DNA of 64,000 bases from contig NZ_JQMO01000003.1 of the NCBI RefSeq assembly GCF_000744785.1, forward strand, positions 5,518,001-5,582,000, in the 5' to 3' direction. The notes under the pieces are model-generated. The model was not told the origin of the DNA. It was given only the letters and a program-made list of their open reading frames with translations, and did not search any database. This document shows, piece after piece, positions 34,929 through 43,591 of this stretch. The first letter of the stretch is position 1, and each line of letters opens with the position of its first letter. Origin of the DNA: Kitasatospora azatica KCTC 9699. GTDB lineage: Bacteria > Actinomycetota > Actinomycetes > Streptomycetales > Streptomycetaceae. The translations under genes were made by a program, and so were the position numbers.

Positions 34929-34970
34929 TGTGGCCCCCCGGCCCCCGGCTCGGGGGGCGGGGGGGCCACA
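34929..34970. terminator. GC-rich hairpin after NCS1 permease
   Basis: Arms TGTGGCCCCCC and GGGGGGCCACA pair, with further G/C pairing inside. It directly follows the permease stop and points to transcription termination. Confidence 0.75.
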
Positions 34971-35014
34971 GCCGTCGCCCGTCGTCGACGAGCGCTGGTG
35001 GCTCGGGAAAGCAG

Positions 35015-35050
35015 AAAGTGCTGGTTGAGATGAATCTCAACCAGCACTTT
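35015..35050. terminator. Perfect 17-bp inverted repeat between convergent genes
   Basis: AAAGTGCTGGTTGAGAT, then GA, then its exact reverse complement, followed by a short T-run (TTTT overlapping the arm end). It lies between the ends of the permease gene (plus) and the HTH gene (minus), so a bidirectional terminator is likely. The tight loop in DNA form could also suit a protein-binding palindrome. Confidence 0.65.
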
Positions 35051-35141
35051 TACGGAACCCGTGGGCTCACGTTCGGTGTCCGAGGGCCGAGTTGAACCAC
35101 ACGCACATGCCGCCGCTGCGCGGGGAACCATCGCCGGCCAA

Positions 35142-35372
35142 CTAACCGGCCTGGTACTTGCCTGTCTCCCGGTCGCGGTAGATCGCGCCCGACTTGCGCA
35201 GCTGCTCCAGGTCCCGCCGCACGGTGCGCGGGTCGGGCTCGACCACATAGCTTGCGCGGGCGCGCACCCAGTCCCAGGCGCCGCCGCCCTGCCGCATCGC
35301 CTGAAGGAGCTGGTCGCGCCTCTCGATGGCCGAGGTGGGTGCGTCGGGGGTGTTCTCGTTCATGGCCATCAT
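35142..35372 (-). CDS. Small winged-helix-like protein
   Basis: A 76-residue protein with a DeoR-like helix-turn-helix: AIERRDQLLQAMRQGG, then PRTVRRDLEQLRKSGAIYRD, which matches the recognition helix and wing of DeoR/winged-helix domains, and a short end RETGKYQAG. It has no effector domain, so it may be a stand-alone DNA-binding adaptor. Start is not certain (ATG at 35372 or 35363) because no good ribosome site is seen. Confidence 0.65.
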   Translation of the reverse strand: MMAMNENTPDAPTSAIERRDQLLQAMRQGGGAWDWVRARASYVVEPDPRTVRRDLEQLRKSGAIYRDRETGKYQAG

Positions 35373-35492
35373 TCTCGCCCAGGACCGGCACGCCTCCCAA
35401 CGTTACGGTGGGGCACGAGGGCCTCCTGAACTCGGTCGAGGTGCCGCAATCCCCACCGAGCCGGAAGGCCCTCAACCGTTCACCCCGTACGG

Positions 35493-36872
35493 TCAGCCGC
35501 CCGCTACCGGCCGCAGGTCCATCGCCAGTTCGCCGCCGTCCCGGGGGTGCACGGTGCAGTAGGCGAAGCGGCCGGCGCCCGACAGCCAGTCGGCCTGGGT
35601 CGGGCCGAGCACCGCCCGGGCGAAACTCAGCGAGGGGTGGGTGGATTCGACGTCCGTGGCGGCCGTGTCGCAGTCGCTGTTCAGAAGGGCGAGGGCGGTG
35701 TGCCACTTCGCAGCAAAGGTCGGATCGGTGAGGGTGAGCATCTTGACGACCTGCGCCTGGTGTGGGCGGGCGCAGTCCAGCCGCGTCCAGCCGAGCCCCG
35801 CGTCCAGGTTCGTGTCCAGATCACTGGTCGGCTCGGTGTAGGAGAGGCAGTCGCCGGGGTGCAGCTGCGGCGGGAGCGGGATGGCGGTCGGGTGGTTCGG
35901 CTCCCACCCGGGGGTGGCGGCGGTGTCGGAGGTCGCGTACGGCACGTCGAGGACCTTGACGGCGGCCAGGGCGAGGGCGAGCACGGCCGCACTGCTCAGG
36001 ACGGCCCGGCGCACCCGGTGCTGCGACCCCTTGGCCCCCTTCGGTGCGCGGCCCATGGGGATCTGCCGCACCGTCTTCGGGGCCTTCCGGCCGCCGTGCC
36101 GCTCGGCCAGGCGGCGCAGCTGCTCGGCGACCGGCGCGGCCTCGGCCGGGCGCTCCGCCGGGTCGGGCCGGAGCAGGGAGCCGATCAGCTGCTCCAGCTC
36201 CTTCGGCACGTCCGGGCGCAACTCCCGCAGCTGCGGGCCACCGGCCGGCGGCCACCCGGTCAGCAGGGCGTGCAGGGTGCCGCCCAGCGCGTACAGGTCG
36301 GCCCGGGCATCGACACTGCGGCCCGTGTACTGCTCGGGGGCCATGTAGGCGAGGGTGCCGGCGGCCGTGGTGCGGTCGGTGCTCCCGGAGTCGTCCGGGG
36401 CCTGCGGGCGCTCGTGGACGAGGCCGAAGTCCAGCAGCTTGACGGCGCCCTCCTCGGTGAGGAAGAGGTTGCTCGGCTTGACGTCCCGGTGCACCAACCC
36501 GGCGGCGTGGGCCACCGCCAGGGCCTCCGCTACCCGGGCACCCACCTCGGCGGCCCAGCCCACGGCGACCGGGCCGTCACCCCGGCGGGTCTCCAGCGAA
36601 CGTCCGGCCAGCAGCTCCATGACCAGGTACGGCATGCCGTCGAACTCGCCGAAGTCGTGCACCACCACGATCCCCGGGTGCTGCAGCCCGGCGACGGCCC
36701 GCGCCTCGCGCAGGAAGCGCTCCCGGGAGTCGGTGTCGGTCCGGTGCAGCAGCTTCACCGCCACCCGCCGGTCAAGCAACTGGTCCTCGGCAGCCCAGAC
36801 CTCGCCCATCCCGCCGGCGCCCATCGGACGGTCCATCAAGTACCGTCCTGCCACGACCGTGCCGCTCTGCAC
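35493..36872 (-). CDS. PknB-type Ser/Thr protein kinase with membrane anchor
   Basis: A 459-residue kinase. Residues about 8-270 form the Hanks-type domain: glycine loop GAGGMGEVW, ATP lysine in VAVKLL, catalytic loop VHRDVKPSN, DFG in LLDFGLVH, and APEQ. One membrane segment follows (about residues 290-310, VLSSAAVLALALAAVKVL). The C-terminal outer part has a SLTEPTSDLD-like stretch with paired Cys and no PASTA repeats, so it may sense something else. The start is GTG with GAAGGG upstream. No obvious substrate gene is adjacent. Confidence 0.9.
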   Translation of the reverse strand: MQSGTVVAGRYLMDRPMGAGGMGEVWAAEDQLLDRRVAVKLLHRTDTDSRERFLREARAVAGLQHPGIVVVHDFGEFDGMPYLVMELLAGRSLETRRGDGPVAVGWAAEVGARVAEALAVAHAAGLVHRDVKPSNLFLTEEGAVKLLDFGLVHERPQAPDDSGSTDRTTAAGTLAYMAPEQYTGRSVDARADLYALGGTLHALLTGWPPAGGPQLRELRPDVPKELEQLIGSLLRPDPAERPAEAAPVAEQLRRLAERHGGRKAPKTVRQIPMGRAPKGAKGSQHRVRRAVLSSAAVLALALAAVKVLDVPYATSDTAATPGWEPNHPTAIPLPPQLHPGDCLSYTEPTSDLDTNLDAGLGWTRLDCARPHQAQVVKMLTLTDPTFAAKWHTALALLNSDCDTAATDVESTHPSLSFARAVLGPTQADWLSGAGRFAYCTVHPRDGGELAMDLRPVAGG

Positions 36873-36889
36873 CGCGTCCGCCCTTCGTC

Positions 36890-37325
36890 CTCGTGATCAT
36901 CGGAGAGCGGCCCAGCATAGAGCTACCTCCGTCGGCGGCCTCAGGGCTGGACGGTCTCCTGGTACTGGTCGGCCGGAGCGGGGATCGCGGTGACCACTCC
37001 TACCGCCGGGCCCCGGAAGGGCAGGCGGAGGAAGACGCCTGGAAACCGGCTCGCGAATGCCCATGTCTCCCACTGGTCCTGCGTGTTGACCGCTGAGGCT
37101 CGAGTGAGGGCGTCCTCTCGACGCCAAAAACGGTTGGCGACGGCGCTGGGTGTCGGGCATGCTCCGCGCGATGAACGACGATCCAGAGGTCTTCCAGTAC
37201 GTCCATCCAGTGCTCGCCCTCACGGATGTACGACCTCAGGACCTCACGAAGTGACGCCGGGCCGCACGTACCAGGTGGCCAGGACTCCGCACTGCGGCCC
37301 GGGCAGACAACTCGGTTCGGCGAGG
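36890..37325. other. Intergenic region without recognised gene
   Basis: Between the kinase gene and the integrase remnant. Several short frames are open on both strands, none with family similarity I recognise. It may be decayed sequence tied to the mobile-element scar that follows. Confidence 0.4.
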
Positions 37326-37874
37326 GTGCGGTTCGTGCTGGAGGACCAGGTGTTTCTGGCGGCGCTGCTGGCGCGGCTGCCGCGCGCGGTACTGCGACGG
37401 CTGCGCCTGGTGGTGCGGCCGGACACGGTGTTGCGGTGGCACCGCGATCTGATGCGGCAACGTCACGCCGTAGCCAGCCGCCGCCGGCGTGTTGGGCGTC
37501 CGCGTACCTGCGCCTCGATCCGCCAGCTCGTCCTGCGCCTGGTCAGCGAGAACCCGCCCTGGGCTATCGGGAATCCACGGTGAACTCGCCCTGCTGGGCA
37601 TCCGTGTGGCCGCGTCGAACGTGTGGGAGATCCTCAAATCGGAAGGTATCGGCCCCGCTCCCGACCGGGCATTGACAACATGGGCCGATTTCCTGCGTTC
37701 CCAGGCTGACGCTCTCCCCACAACTACCACCGCACCCACCGATCCCTCCAAAGCGCCGCCCCACTTCGGGCACTGCCCACAGCGATCATCGGACCACAGC
37801 AGATCAGCCGCCTCGACATACGACGCCACGACCGTCTCGGCGGCGTGATCCACGAGTACCAGCACGCGGCCTGA
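37326..37874 (+). pseudogene. Broken DDE integrase (IS-type), core deleted
   Basis: The N-terminal part, VRFVLEDQVFLAALLARLP followed by VLRRLRLVVRPDTVLRWHR and GRPRTCASIRQLVLRLV, is the start of a common streptomycete integrase. Near 37565 the frame shifts (PWAIGNPR ends in one frame; LSGIHGELALLGIRVAA continues in another). After TTWADFLRSQADAL the DDE catalytic core is missing and the sequence jumps to the C-terminus, NYHRTHRSLQSAAPLR and then RRHDRLGGVIHEYQHAA with a TGA stop. A frameshift plus a roughly 200-residue deletion make it inactive. Confidence 0.85.
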
Positions 37875-37941
37875 CCAGTGCGGACGGGGATTTCGGCACG
37901 CACACCGTGGCGCATGGCACGGGGCAGGCTGCCAGGTCTCC

Positions 37942-39384
37942 CTACCGGGCCGGTAACCGTGCTGCGGAGCCTTCGGCGCCCGCCCCGGCGACGCGGAGGG
38001 ATCGGACGAGGGATTCGTGGAGCTCGGGTGCGATGCTCAGGGCGACTTTGAGGAGGAGTGGCACCAGGCGGACGGGGTCGGCAAGGGCCACGGCGGCGGA
38101 GTCGCTGGTGGTGCGGGTGCGGAGATGGATGTCGAGGACCGCACGGGCTTCCGTGTGCCGGTCCTGGCCGATCAGGTCGGCCACGGCCGTGCCGATGTCC
38201 AGGGCAGAGCGGTTCATGCACTGCCGCCGTAGTTGATCGCCGTCGGCGGAACGTCCGGTGGCACTGAGGGCGTCAGCGGCGGCGAATACGAGGTCGAGCG
38301 GGAGAGCGGCCACCTCCCACAGCAGTGTGGCCCAGTCCGCGGCCAGGCCCGCTCGTTCCAGTTGCTCGGCCAGCAGGGGGAACCGTGCGGCCGGCTGGTG
38401 TGCGGTCTCCGCGAGGACGGCGTGGGCCTGGCCGCCGAGGTTCTGCGCGCGAAGTTGCCGCAGCAGCTCAACGGTGTGGGTGACCGCCGCGCGGTCCGCG
38501 TCGTCCACCGAGGGTGCGACCCGGACAACGGGCGTGTCCTCGGCACCTGCGAAGAAGCGCGCACCGCGCGGAACGCCGTCCGCTCCCGGCGGAGCAGGAG
38601 CCGCGAGGGTCACCACGGAGGCTGTTGTCGCCGCCCCGGAGAACCGGGCGCCGCGGGGCGCGGCCACGGTCTGGGTGAGCGGATCCGCACCTGCCAGGTC
38701 GGTGGAGTCTGCCTCGTCGTTGATGTCCAGACCCGCGAACCGGGCGCCACCGCGCTGCCGGCGCCTGTGCTTCTGCGCGGGGGCCGTGGCGGGCTGCGGA
38801 TCCGACGGCCGGGGACCCTCGGGCGAGGGGAGGAAGGATGGCGCTTCGACCTGTTCCAGGGCCGCCTGTTCCAGGGCCGCTACCCGGCTGCGAAGTTCGT
38901 CGATGCGACTGCAGATCCGCGCGTGGTAGTCCCGAGCCCAGGCCAGATCGCTCTCGATGGCACGTAGATCGTCCATGCCGGTGACGCAGGCGCTGATCTC
39001 CTGATGAAGGTCCCGCAGACGGCGGGTCGAGCGATGCTGCTCCTCCCGCAGCAGGCGCAACCGTTCGGCGAGCGTCGCCCGGACCCCGTCCCCACGGTCA
39101 TAGGCGCCTACCGCGGCGCGGTACAGGGAGCGGAGCCGCGTCGCCTCGTACCGGGCGCCTTCCACGCCCTTGGCCGTGGCGAGGTCCTGGAGCAGGGACT
39201 CGATCACGTCCCAGGGCGGAACCTCCCGACCCTCCAGGCAGTCACGCATGCCATCGGTGTCGCGCTGCCAGAACTCCCGGAACCAGCTGCCCTCCCAGTC
39301 AACGAGCGCTGCGACCCCGCACAGACGCTCCGCCAAGTGCCGCATTGCATCAGGAGGTTCAGAGAGCCCCCTCGTGGTCGTCAC
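37942..39384 (-). CDS. RGARF-motif protein with coiled coil
   Basis: A 480-residue soluble protein. An N-terminal helical part (about residues 10-190) includes a probable coiled coil, RLLREEQHRSTRRLRDLHQE. The middle holds three short repeats, GGARFAG, RGARFSG and RGARFFAG, spaced by 35-40 residues of disorder. The C-terminal 200 residues are helical and TPR-like (VELLRQLRAQNLGGQAHAVL). Similar proteins in Streptomyces are often mislabelled as UL36 tegument-like. GTG at 39384 is chosen for a GAGGGG site. Function unknown; the repeats may be binding motifs. Confidence 0.65.
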   Translation of the reverse strand: MTTTRGLSEPPDAMRHLAERLCGVAALVDWEGSWFREFWQRDTDGMRDCLEGREVPPWDVIESLLQDLATAKGVEGARYEATRLRSLYRAAVGAYDRGDGVRATLAERLRLLREEQHRSTRRLRDLHQEISACVTGMDDLRAIESDLAWARDYHARICSRIDELRSRVAALEQAALEQVEAPSFLPSPEGPRPSDPQPATAPAQKHRRRQRGGARFAGLDINDEADSTDLAGADPLTQTVAAPRGARFSGAATTASVVTLAAPAPPGADGVPRGARFFAGAEDTPVVRVAPSVDDADRAAVTHTVELLRQLRAQNLGGQAHAVLAETAHQPAARFPLLAEQLERAGLAADWATLLWEVAALPLDLVFAAADALSATGRSADGDQLRRQCMNRSALDIGTAVADLIGQDRHTEARAVLDIHLRTRTTSDSAAVALADPVRLVPLLLKVALSIAPELHESLVRSLRVAGAGAEGSAARLPAR

Positions 39385-39481
39385 ATCCGCCCCTCGACAC
39401 TGGATCCGTCTCAGGAGCACAGAACACCACGAGTGTTTCGGGCTTACTACGGAGGCTTTTCCGGCACGGCACGTTCCTTAT

Positions 39482-39706
39482 CTGGTGCAGCCGGTCGAAG
39501 ACGCCGGCCTCCTGCCACCGCTCCAGGCGCCGCCAGCAGGTCTGCCCGGACCCGAAGCCCAGCTCCAGGGGCAGTTGCTGCCACGGGATCCCGGTGTGGA
39601 GCACGAACAGGATGCCCTGCAGGCACAGCCGGTCCGACACGGGCTTCGGACCGGGAGACCGCTCGGGCCAGGCCGGCAGGACCGGCTCCCACCACCCCAA
39701 GTGAGG
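39482..39706 (-). pseudogene. N-terminal fragment of IS5-type transposase
   Basis: About 75 codons match the start of IS5-family (DUF4096-type) transposases: WWEPVLPAWPERSPGPKP, DRLCLQGILFVLHTGIPW, then GSGQTCWRRLERWQEAGVFD. The frame continues into unrelated sequence and the DDE domain is missing. A dead remnant between the RGARF-motif gene and the MFS gene. Confidence 0.8.
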
Positions 39707-39843
39707 AGCCCTCGCCCAGGCGCCGCAGGTGCGCGGGCTGTCCTGCGACTGTGCGGGCCGTGCGGGGCAGATGCGGCAGGGCGGGACGGCTCGACGGCCG
39801 TCCCGCTCCGCTTCGCGCGCGCCCCGGGGAAGGCGCGCGTGGG

Positions 39844-41313
39844 CTATGCCGCGACGCCGCTCTGCTGCTCCTTGCGGGTGCGGAGGAATGCGGTGGTCAG
39901 GACGCCGACCAGGACCAGGACCGTGTTGACCAGCACGGCCAGTCCGACACCGTCGAGCACACGCTGAGTGGTGATCAGCGCACCGGTTTGGGTGGCGACG
40001 ATCGAGCTCATGATCGGGGTGCCCATGGTGATGCCGATCTGCTGGGTCATGGTGGCCAGTCCGGTGGCCATGCCCTGTTCGTGGTCGGGCAGGCCGGAGG
40101 TCGCGGTGACCATGAATCCGACGATGACGTACATGTTGCCGATTCCGCCGATGAAGGTGGCCGGCAGCAGCAGCCACAGGAAGGCGTGGCTGACGCCGAG
40201 GGCGAGCAGCGAGGCGGTGGCGGCGGCCTGGATCAGACCGCCGATCACCAGAGTGCTGCGAGTGCCGGTGCGGGCGATGACCTTGGCCGCGGTGGAGCCG
40301 CCGATCACGGTGCCCAGGCCGAGGACGCCGAAGGAGAGCCCGGCGGCGAGGGCGGAGAAGCCGAGGACGTCCTGGAGGTAGAGAGTCATCAGGAAGACCA
40401 GGGAGGTCTCGGTGAGGAAGGCGATCAGCCCGGCGGTGTTGCCCCAGACGACGGTGCGTCGCCCCAGGATGGCCACCGGCACGAGCGGAGCCGCCGCGCG
40501 GCGTTCGACGAAGTAGAAGGCCGTCAGGAGGGCGGCGCCCAGCGCCAGGGTGAGCAGCGCGGTCGGGTCGCTCCAGCCGCGCTGCCCGGCCCGGGTCAGA
40601 CCGAAGACCAGCGAGAGCAGGCCGAGGGTGACGGTGGCGGCTCCGGGCAGGTCGAGCTTGGGACGGCTCTGGGCGCGGCTCTCCTTGATGACGCTGGGGG
40701 CGATGATCAGGACGGCGAGGGCGAACGGGACGTTGATGAAGAACGCCCAGCGCCAGTTGAGCAGGTCGGTCAGGATGCCGCCGAGGATGGCGCCGGTGGT
40801 GAAGCCGGCCGACATCAGGGCGCCGTTGAGGCCGAGCGCCTTGTCGCGCAGCGGCCCCTCGGGGAACGAGGTGGTCAGCAGGGACAGGCCCGCCGGAGTG
40901 ACGGCGGCGGTGGCCAGGCCCTGGGTGACGCGGGCGATGATCAGGACCGTTGGGCTGGTGGCGAGGCCGCCGGCCAGCGAGGCAGCGCCGAGCACGGCCA
41001 GGCCGGTCAGGAAGAGCCGCCGGCGCCCGAAGAGGTCGGCGACCCGGCCGAACAGCAGCGTGAAACCGGCCGCCGACAGGGCGAAAGCGGTCCCGATCCA
41101 CTGCAGGTTGCCGAGCGGGAAGCCCAGTCCGTTGCCGATCACCGGCAGCGCCACGTTCAGGATGGAGAAGTCCACCGCGAGCATGAACTGAGCGACCAGC
41201 AGAACGATCAGCACCAGCAGTGACCGCCCCGACAGTTTGGACGGGTCCTCCCTCTGGTCGGCGCGGGCAGCGGGCCGCTGTTCCCGGATGTTCAGATCGT
41301 CGACCGCGGACAT
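39844..41313 (-). CDS. MFS drug exporter, DHA2-type
   Basis: A 489-residue major facilitator protein with about fourteen hydrophobic helices. Motif A reads GRVADLFGRRRLFL, motif C-like GAILGGILTDLLNWRWAFFINVPF follows (split: GAILGGILTD, LNWRWAFFINVP), the pattern of EmrB/QacA proton-driven exporters. It begins with a soluble 30-residue tail. It is divergent from an XRE-type regulator 173 bp away, a standard efflux pump and regulator pair. Substrate unknown. Confidence 0.92.
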   Translation of the reverse strand: MSAVDDLNIREQRPAARADQREDPSKLSGRSLLVLIVLLVAQFMLAVDFSILNVALPVIGNGLGFPLGNLQWIGTAFALSAAGFTLLFGRVADLFGRRRLFLTGLAVLGAASLAGGLATSPTVLIIARVTQGLATAAVTPAGLSLLTTSFPEGPLRDKALGLNGALMSAGFTTGAILGGILTDLLNWRWAFFINVPFALAVLIIAPSVIKESRAQSRPKLDLPGAATVTLGLLSLVFGLTRAGQRGWSDPTALLTLALGAALLTAFYFVERRAAAPLVPVAILGRRTVVWGNTAGLIAFLTETSLVFLMTLYLQDVLGFSALAAGLSFGVLGLGTVIGGSTAAKVIARTGTRSTLVIGGLIQAAATASLLALGVSHAFLWLLLPATFIGGIGNMYVIVGFMVTATSGLPDHEQGMATGLATMTQQIGITMGTPIMSSIVATQTGALITTQRVLDGVGLAVLVNTVLVLVGVLTTAFLRTRKEQQSGVAA

Positions 41314-41486
41314 GGCGCAACCCCTTCGTCGTGGTGTCTGCTACGAGAAAGAGCCTGCACCGGGGCGCCGCGGCTACCCAGATCCTTGCGGAAGGTAGCC
41401 GGGCGTTTGGTAGGACCGCCGAAAGTAGCACTCGCAGGGTTACCTTGAGCCCGACTCCGGGCCCTGCGCGCGGGCAGACTGGTGCC

Positions 41487-42398
41487 ATGGAGACACCGAC
41501 CGCGCTGGGAGAGTTCCTGCGCAACCGACGCGCCCAGCTGCGACCGGAGGACGTGGGGCTCAACCCGAGCGTCAACCGGCGGCGGGTTCCCGGGCTGCGC
41601 CGTGAGGAGCTGGCGATGCTGGCCGGCGTCAGCGTCACCTACTACACGCGCCTGGAGCAGGGGCAGAGCACCAACGCCTCGGACGGGGTCCTGGACGCGC
41701 TGGCGCAGGCGCTGCGGCTGAACCGGGACGAGCACGCGCACCTGCGCAACCTGGCCCGGCCGGAGCGGGCCAAGCGGGTACCGGCGGTGCGCCCGGAGCG
41801 GGTCCGCGCCGCCACCCGGCATCTGATCAACGCGATGACACGGGTGCCGGCGGTGGTGCTCGACCGGCGCAACGACGTGCTGGCCTGGAACCCGCTGGGC
41901 CACGCCCTGCTGGCCGGCCACCTCGCCCCGGACAGCCCGGACCTCCCCGCCGAGCGCCCCAACCTGACCCGACTGCTCTTCCTGGATCCGCACACCCGCG
42001 AGCTGTACATGTACTGGGACGAGGAGGCCCGGGTCGCCCTCGCCGCCCTGCGACTGGTGGTCGGGCGCCACCCCGAGGACCAGCGACTGGCCCAACTGGT
42101 CGGCCAACTGACCATCCAGAGCCCTACGTTCGCCGCCCTGTGGTCGCGCCATCCAGTCCGCAACTGCACGGTGGGCAGCAAGTCGTTCCACCACCCGCTG
42201 GTCGGCGCGATGGAGCTGAACTTCGAGAGCATGCGGCTCTCCGACGAGAGCGGCCACCGCACGATGCTGTACAGCGCGGAGCCCGGCAGCGCCTCGGCGG
42301 CCGCGCTCGATCTGCTCGCCGACACGGTCGCCGCCAGCCGCCTGGATGCTCTGCGGACCGCACCCCACCTGGCCGCCCCCGCCCCTGACCGCCGTTGA
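41487..42398 (+). CDS. XRE-family regulator with MmyB-like ligand domain
   Basis: A 303-residue regulator. Residues about 5-75 are an XRE helix-turn-helix, VPGLRREELAMLAGVSVTYY then TRLEQGQSTNAS; the rest is the MmyB-like ligand-binding domain with VLDRRNDVLAWNPLGHALL and NLTRLLFLDPHTRELY. This architecture is very common in Streptomyces, usually next to an efflux or oxidoreductase gene. Divergent from the MFS exporter, which it probably represses or activates through the shared 170-bp region. The ATG at 41487 has a weak ribosome site (GGTGCC). Confidence 0.92.
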   Translation: METPTALGEFLRNRRAQLRPEDVGLNPSVNRRRVPGLRREELAMLAGVSVTYYTRLEQGQSTNASDGVLDALAQALRLNRDEHAHLRNLARPERAKRVPAVRPERVRAATRHLINAMTRVPAVVLDRRNDVLAWNPLGHALLAGHLAPDSPDLPAERPNLTRLLFLDPHTRELYMYWDEEARVALAALRLVVGRHPEDQRLAQLVGQLTIQSPTFAALWSRHPVRNCTVGSKSFHHPLVGAMELNFESMRLSDESGHRTMLYSAEPGSASAAALDLLADTVAASRLDALRTAPHLAAPAPDRR

Positions 42399-42404
42399 TG
42401 GGTC

Positions 42405-42424
42405 TATCAGGAGAATTCCTGATA
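42405..42424. terminator. Short hairpin after XRE regulator
   Basis: Perfect 8-base arms TATCAGGA and TCCTGATA with a GAAT loop, seven bases after the regulator's stop. The rest of the gap to 42644 holds no gene. Terminator or small operator. Confidence 0.45.
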
Positions 42425-42644
42425 CTCCCCCTTAATCTGGTCTACGACGTAAAGAAGCGGATCGTGACTGTAGAGTCGCGACCCGCATCTGCTATGTGCG
42501 TAACGAAGTGTCCGAGGTCGGACACAGACCGTGAGCCCACAGCGGTCCGGGGTGGTGGGGGAAGCTGGACCTGGGTGCTTCCCAGTGATCAGTGAACGCT
42601 GCCCGGGGGCCTGGCCGCAACAGCGCGGCAGACTGCGGCAGCGG

Positions 42645-43577
42645 TCAGCGCGCGGACGCTCTGCGGCGGCGGGATCGCAGGTACCCGCCGCCTCCGACAG
42701 CGGCGAGCAGCACGAGGCCACCCACCGCCGCCGGCTGCCAGGACGTCGGCGAGGCCGACGCAGCGGGCGCGGCGACCGGCTGGGCAGACGCCGTCCCGCC
42801 CTGCCCCTGGTCCTGTCCCTGGGTCAGCCCGTAGCCGCCGGCGAGGCCCTTGCGGTCGTAGGCGGAGCCCGGGAGCTTGTCGCCGTACCGGCCGTTGACC
42901 AGCTTCTGGTAGGCGGCGAGCGTCACGCTCGTCCTGCCGCCGAGGCCGGTGGTCGCCTCCTGGTTGAGCGGCTCCACGGTGCCGTTCTCGGTGAGTTGGT
43001 ACCAGGCGTGGATCTGCGGTTCTGTGAAGGTGCGGGCCTTCGCGGTGCCGCGCTCGGCGAGGCTGAGGTCGGAGTCGCCGTCGCGGATGCCGGCCAGCTG
43101 CCAGCTGTGATCCTGGCTGTTGGGGGCGAGCAGCACGGCGGCCTGGTGCCCGTCGGCGGCAGTCACCCGGGAGGCGAGGTACGACAGCCGGAGCGCGTTC
43201 TGAGCAGTGGCCGCCGTCTTGCCCGTGACGAAGTCCGGGGTCAGTTCGTAGAGCGGGACCGGGTTCTTGTTCAGGTCGAACCGCGGTGCCGGGGTGGTGT
43301 TCGGCACGCTGCGCGGAGCGCCGGCTGCCCCTCCGTCGGCGCCTGCGGCCGGGGCGGCCGCGCGCGGCGCCGAGGTGAGGAACCGGGAGACGGTGTCGTG
43401 CACCTGGGCGGAGCCGAGGACCTGCTGGGCGGCTCCGTAGTCGGGAATGTCGCTCCCGCCGTTGCCGCCGTCGGCGAACGCCGGGCCGGCGGCCAGCAGT
43501 ACGGCCATCAGCGGGGCGGCCAGGGCGGCCAGCGCGGCCGGCCGCGCGACGGTGCGGGGCAGGTGTGTGGTCTGCAT
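42645..43577 (-). CDS. Secreted protein with C-terminal membrane anchor
   Basis: A 310-residue protein with a signal peptide (residues 1-37, AALAALAAPLMAVLLAAG, cleavage near AFA-D) and a C-terminal anchor: a hydrophobic segment AVGGLVLLAAVGGGGYL followed by RSRRRR. There is no LPxTG before it, so it is probably a plain membrane anchor with a Pro/Ala/Ser-rich spacer. The outer part (about residues 100-240) shows ordered segments such as LRLSYLASRVTAADGHQAAV. GAGGAGG lies before the ATG. It follows the papain-like protease gene by 14 bp in the same operon and may be its substrate, inhibitor or docking partner. Family not recognised. Confidence 0.75.
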   Translation of the reverse strand: MQTTHLPRTVARPAALAALAAPLMAVLLAAGPAFADGGNGGSDIPDYGAAQQVLGSAQVHDTVSRFLTSAPRAAAPAAGADGGAAGAPRSVPNTTPAPRFDLNKNPVPLYELTPDFVTGKTAATAQNALRLSYLASRVTAADGHQAAVLLAPNSQDHSWQLAGIRDGDSDLSLAERGTAKARTFTEPQIHAWYQLTENGTVEPLNQEATTGLGGRTSVTLAAYQKLVNGRYGDKLPGSAYDRKGLAGGYGLTQGQDQGQGGTASAQPVAAPAASASPTSWQPAAVGGLVLLAAVGGGGYLRSRRRRASAR

Positions 43578-43591
43578 GGTCGGTCGCCTCC

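Noticed and set aside
42645..43577. Sortase substrate with LPxTG
   Set aside because: The C-terminal anchor lacks any LPxTG-like motif before the hydrophobic segment.
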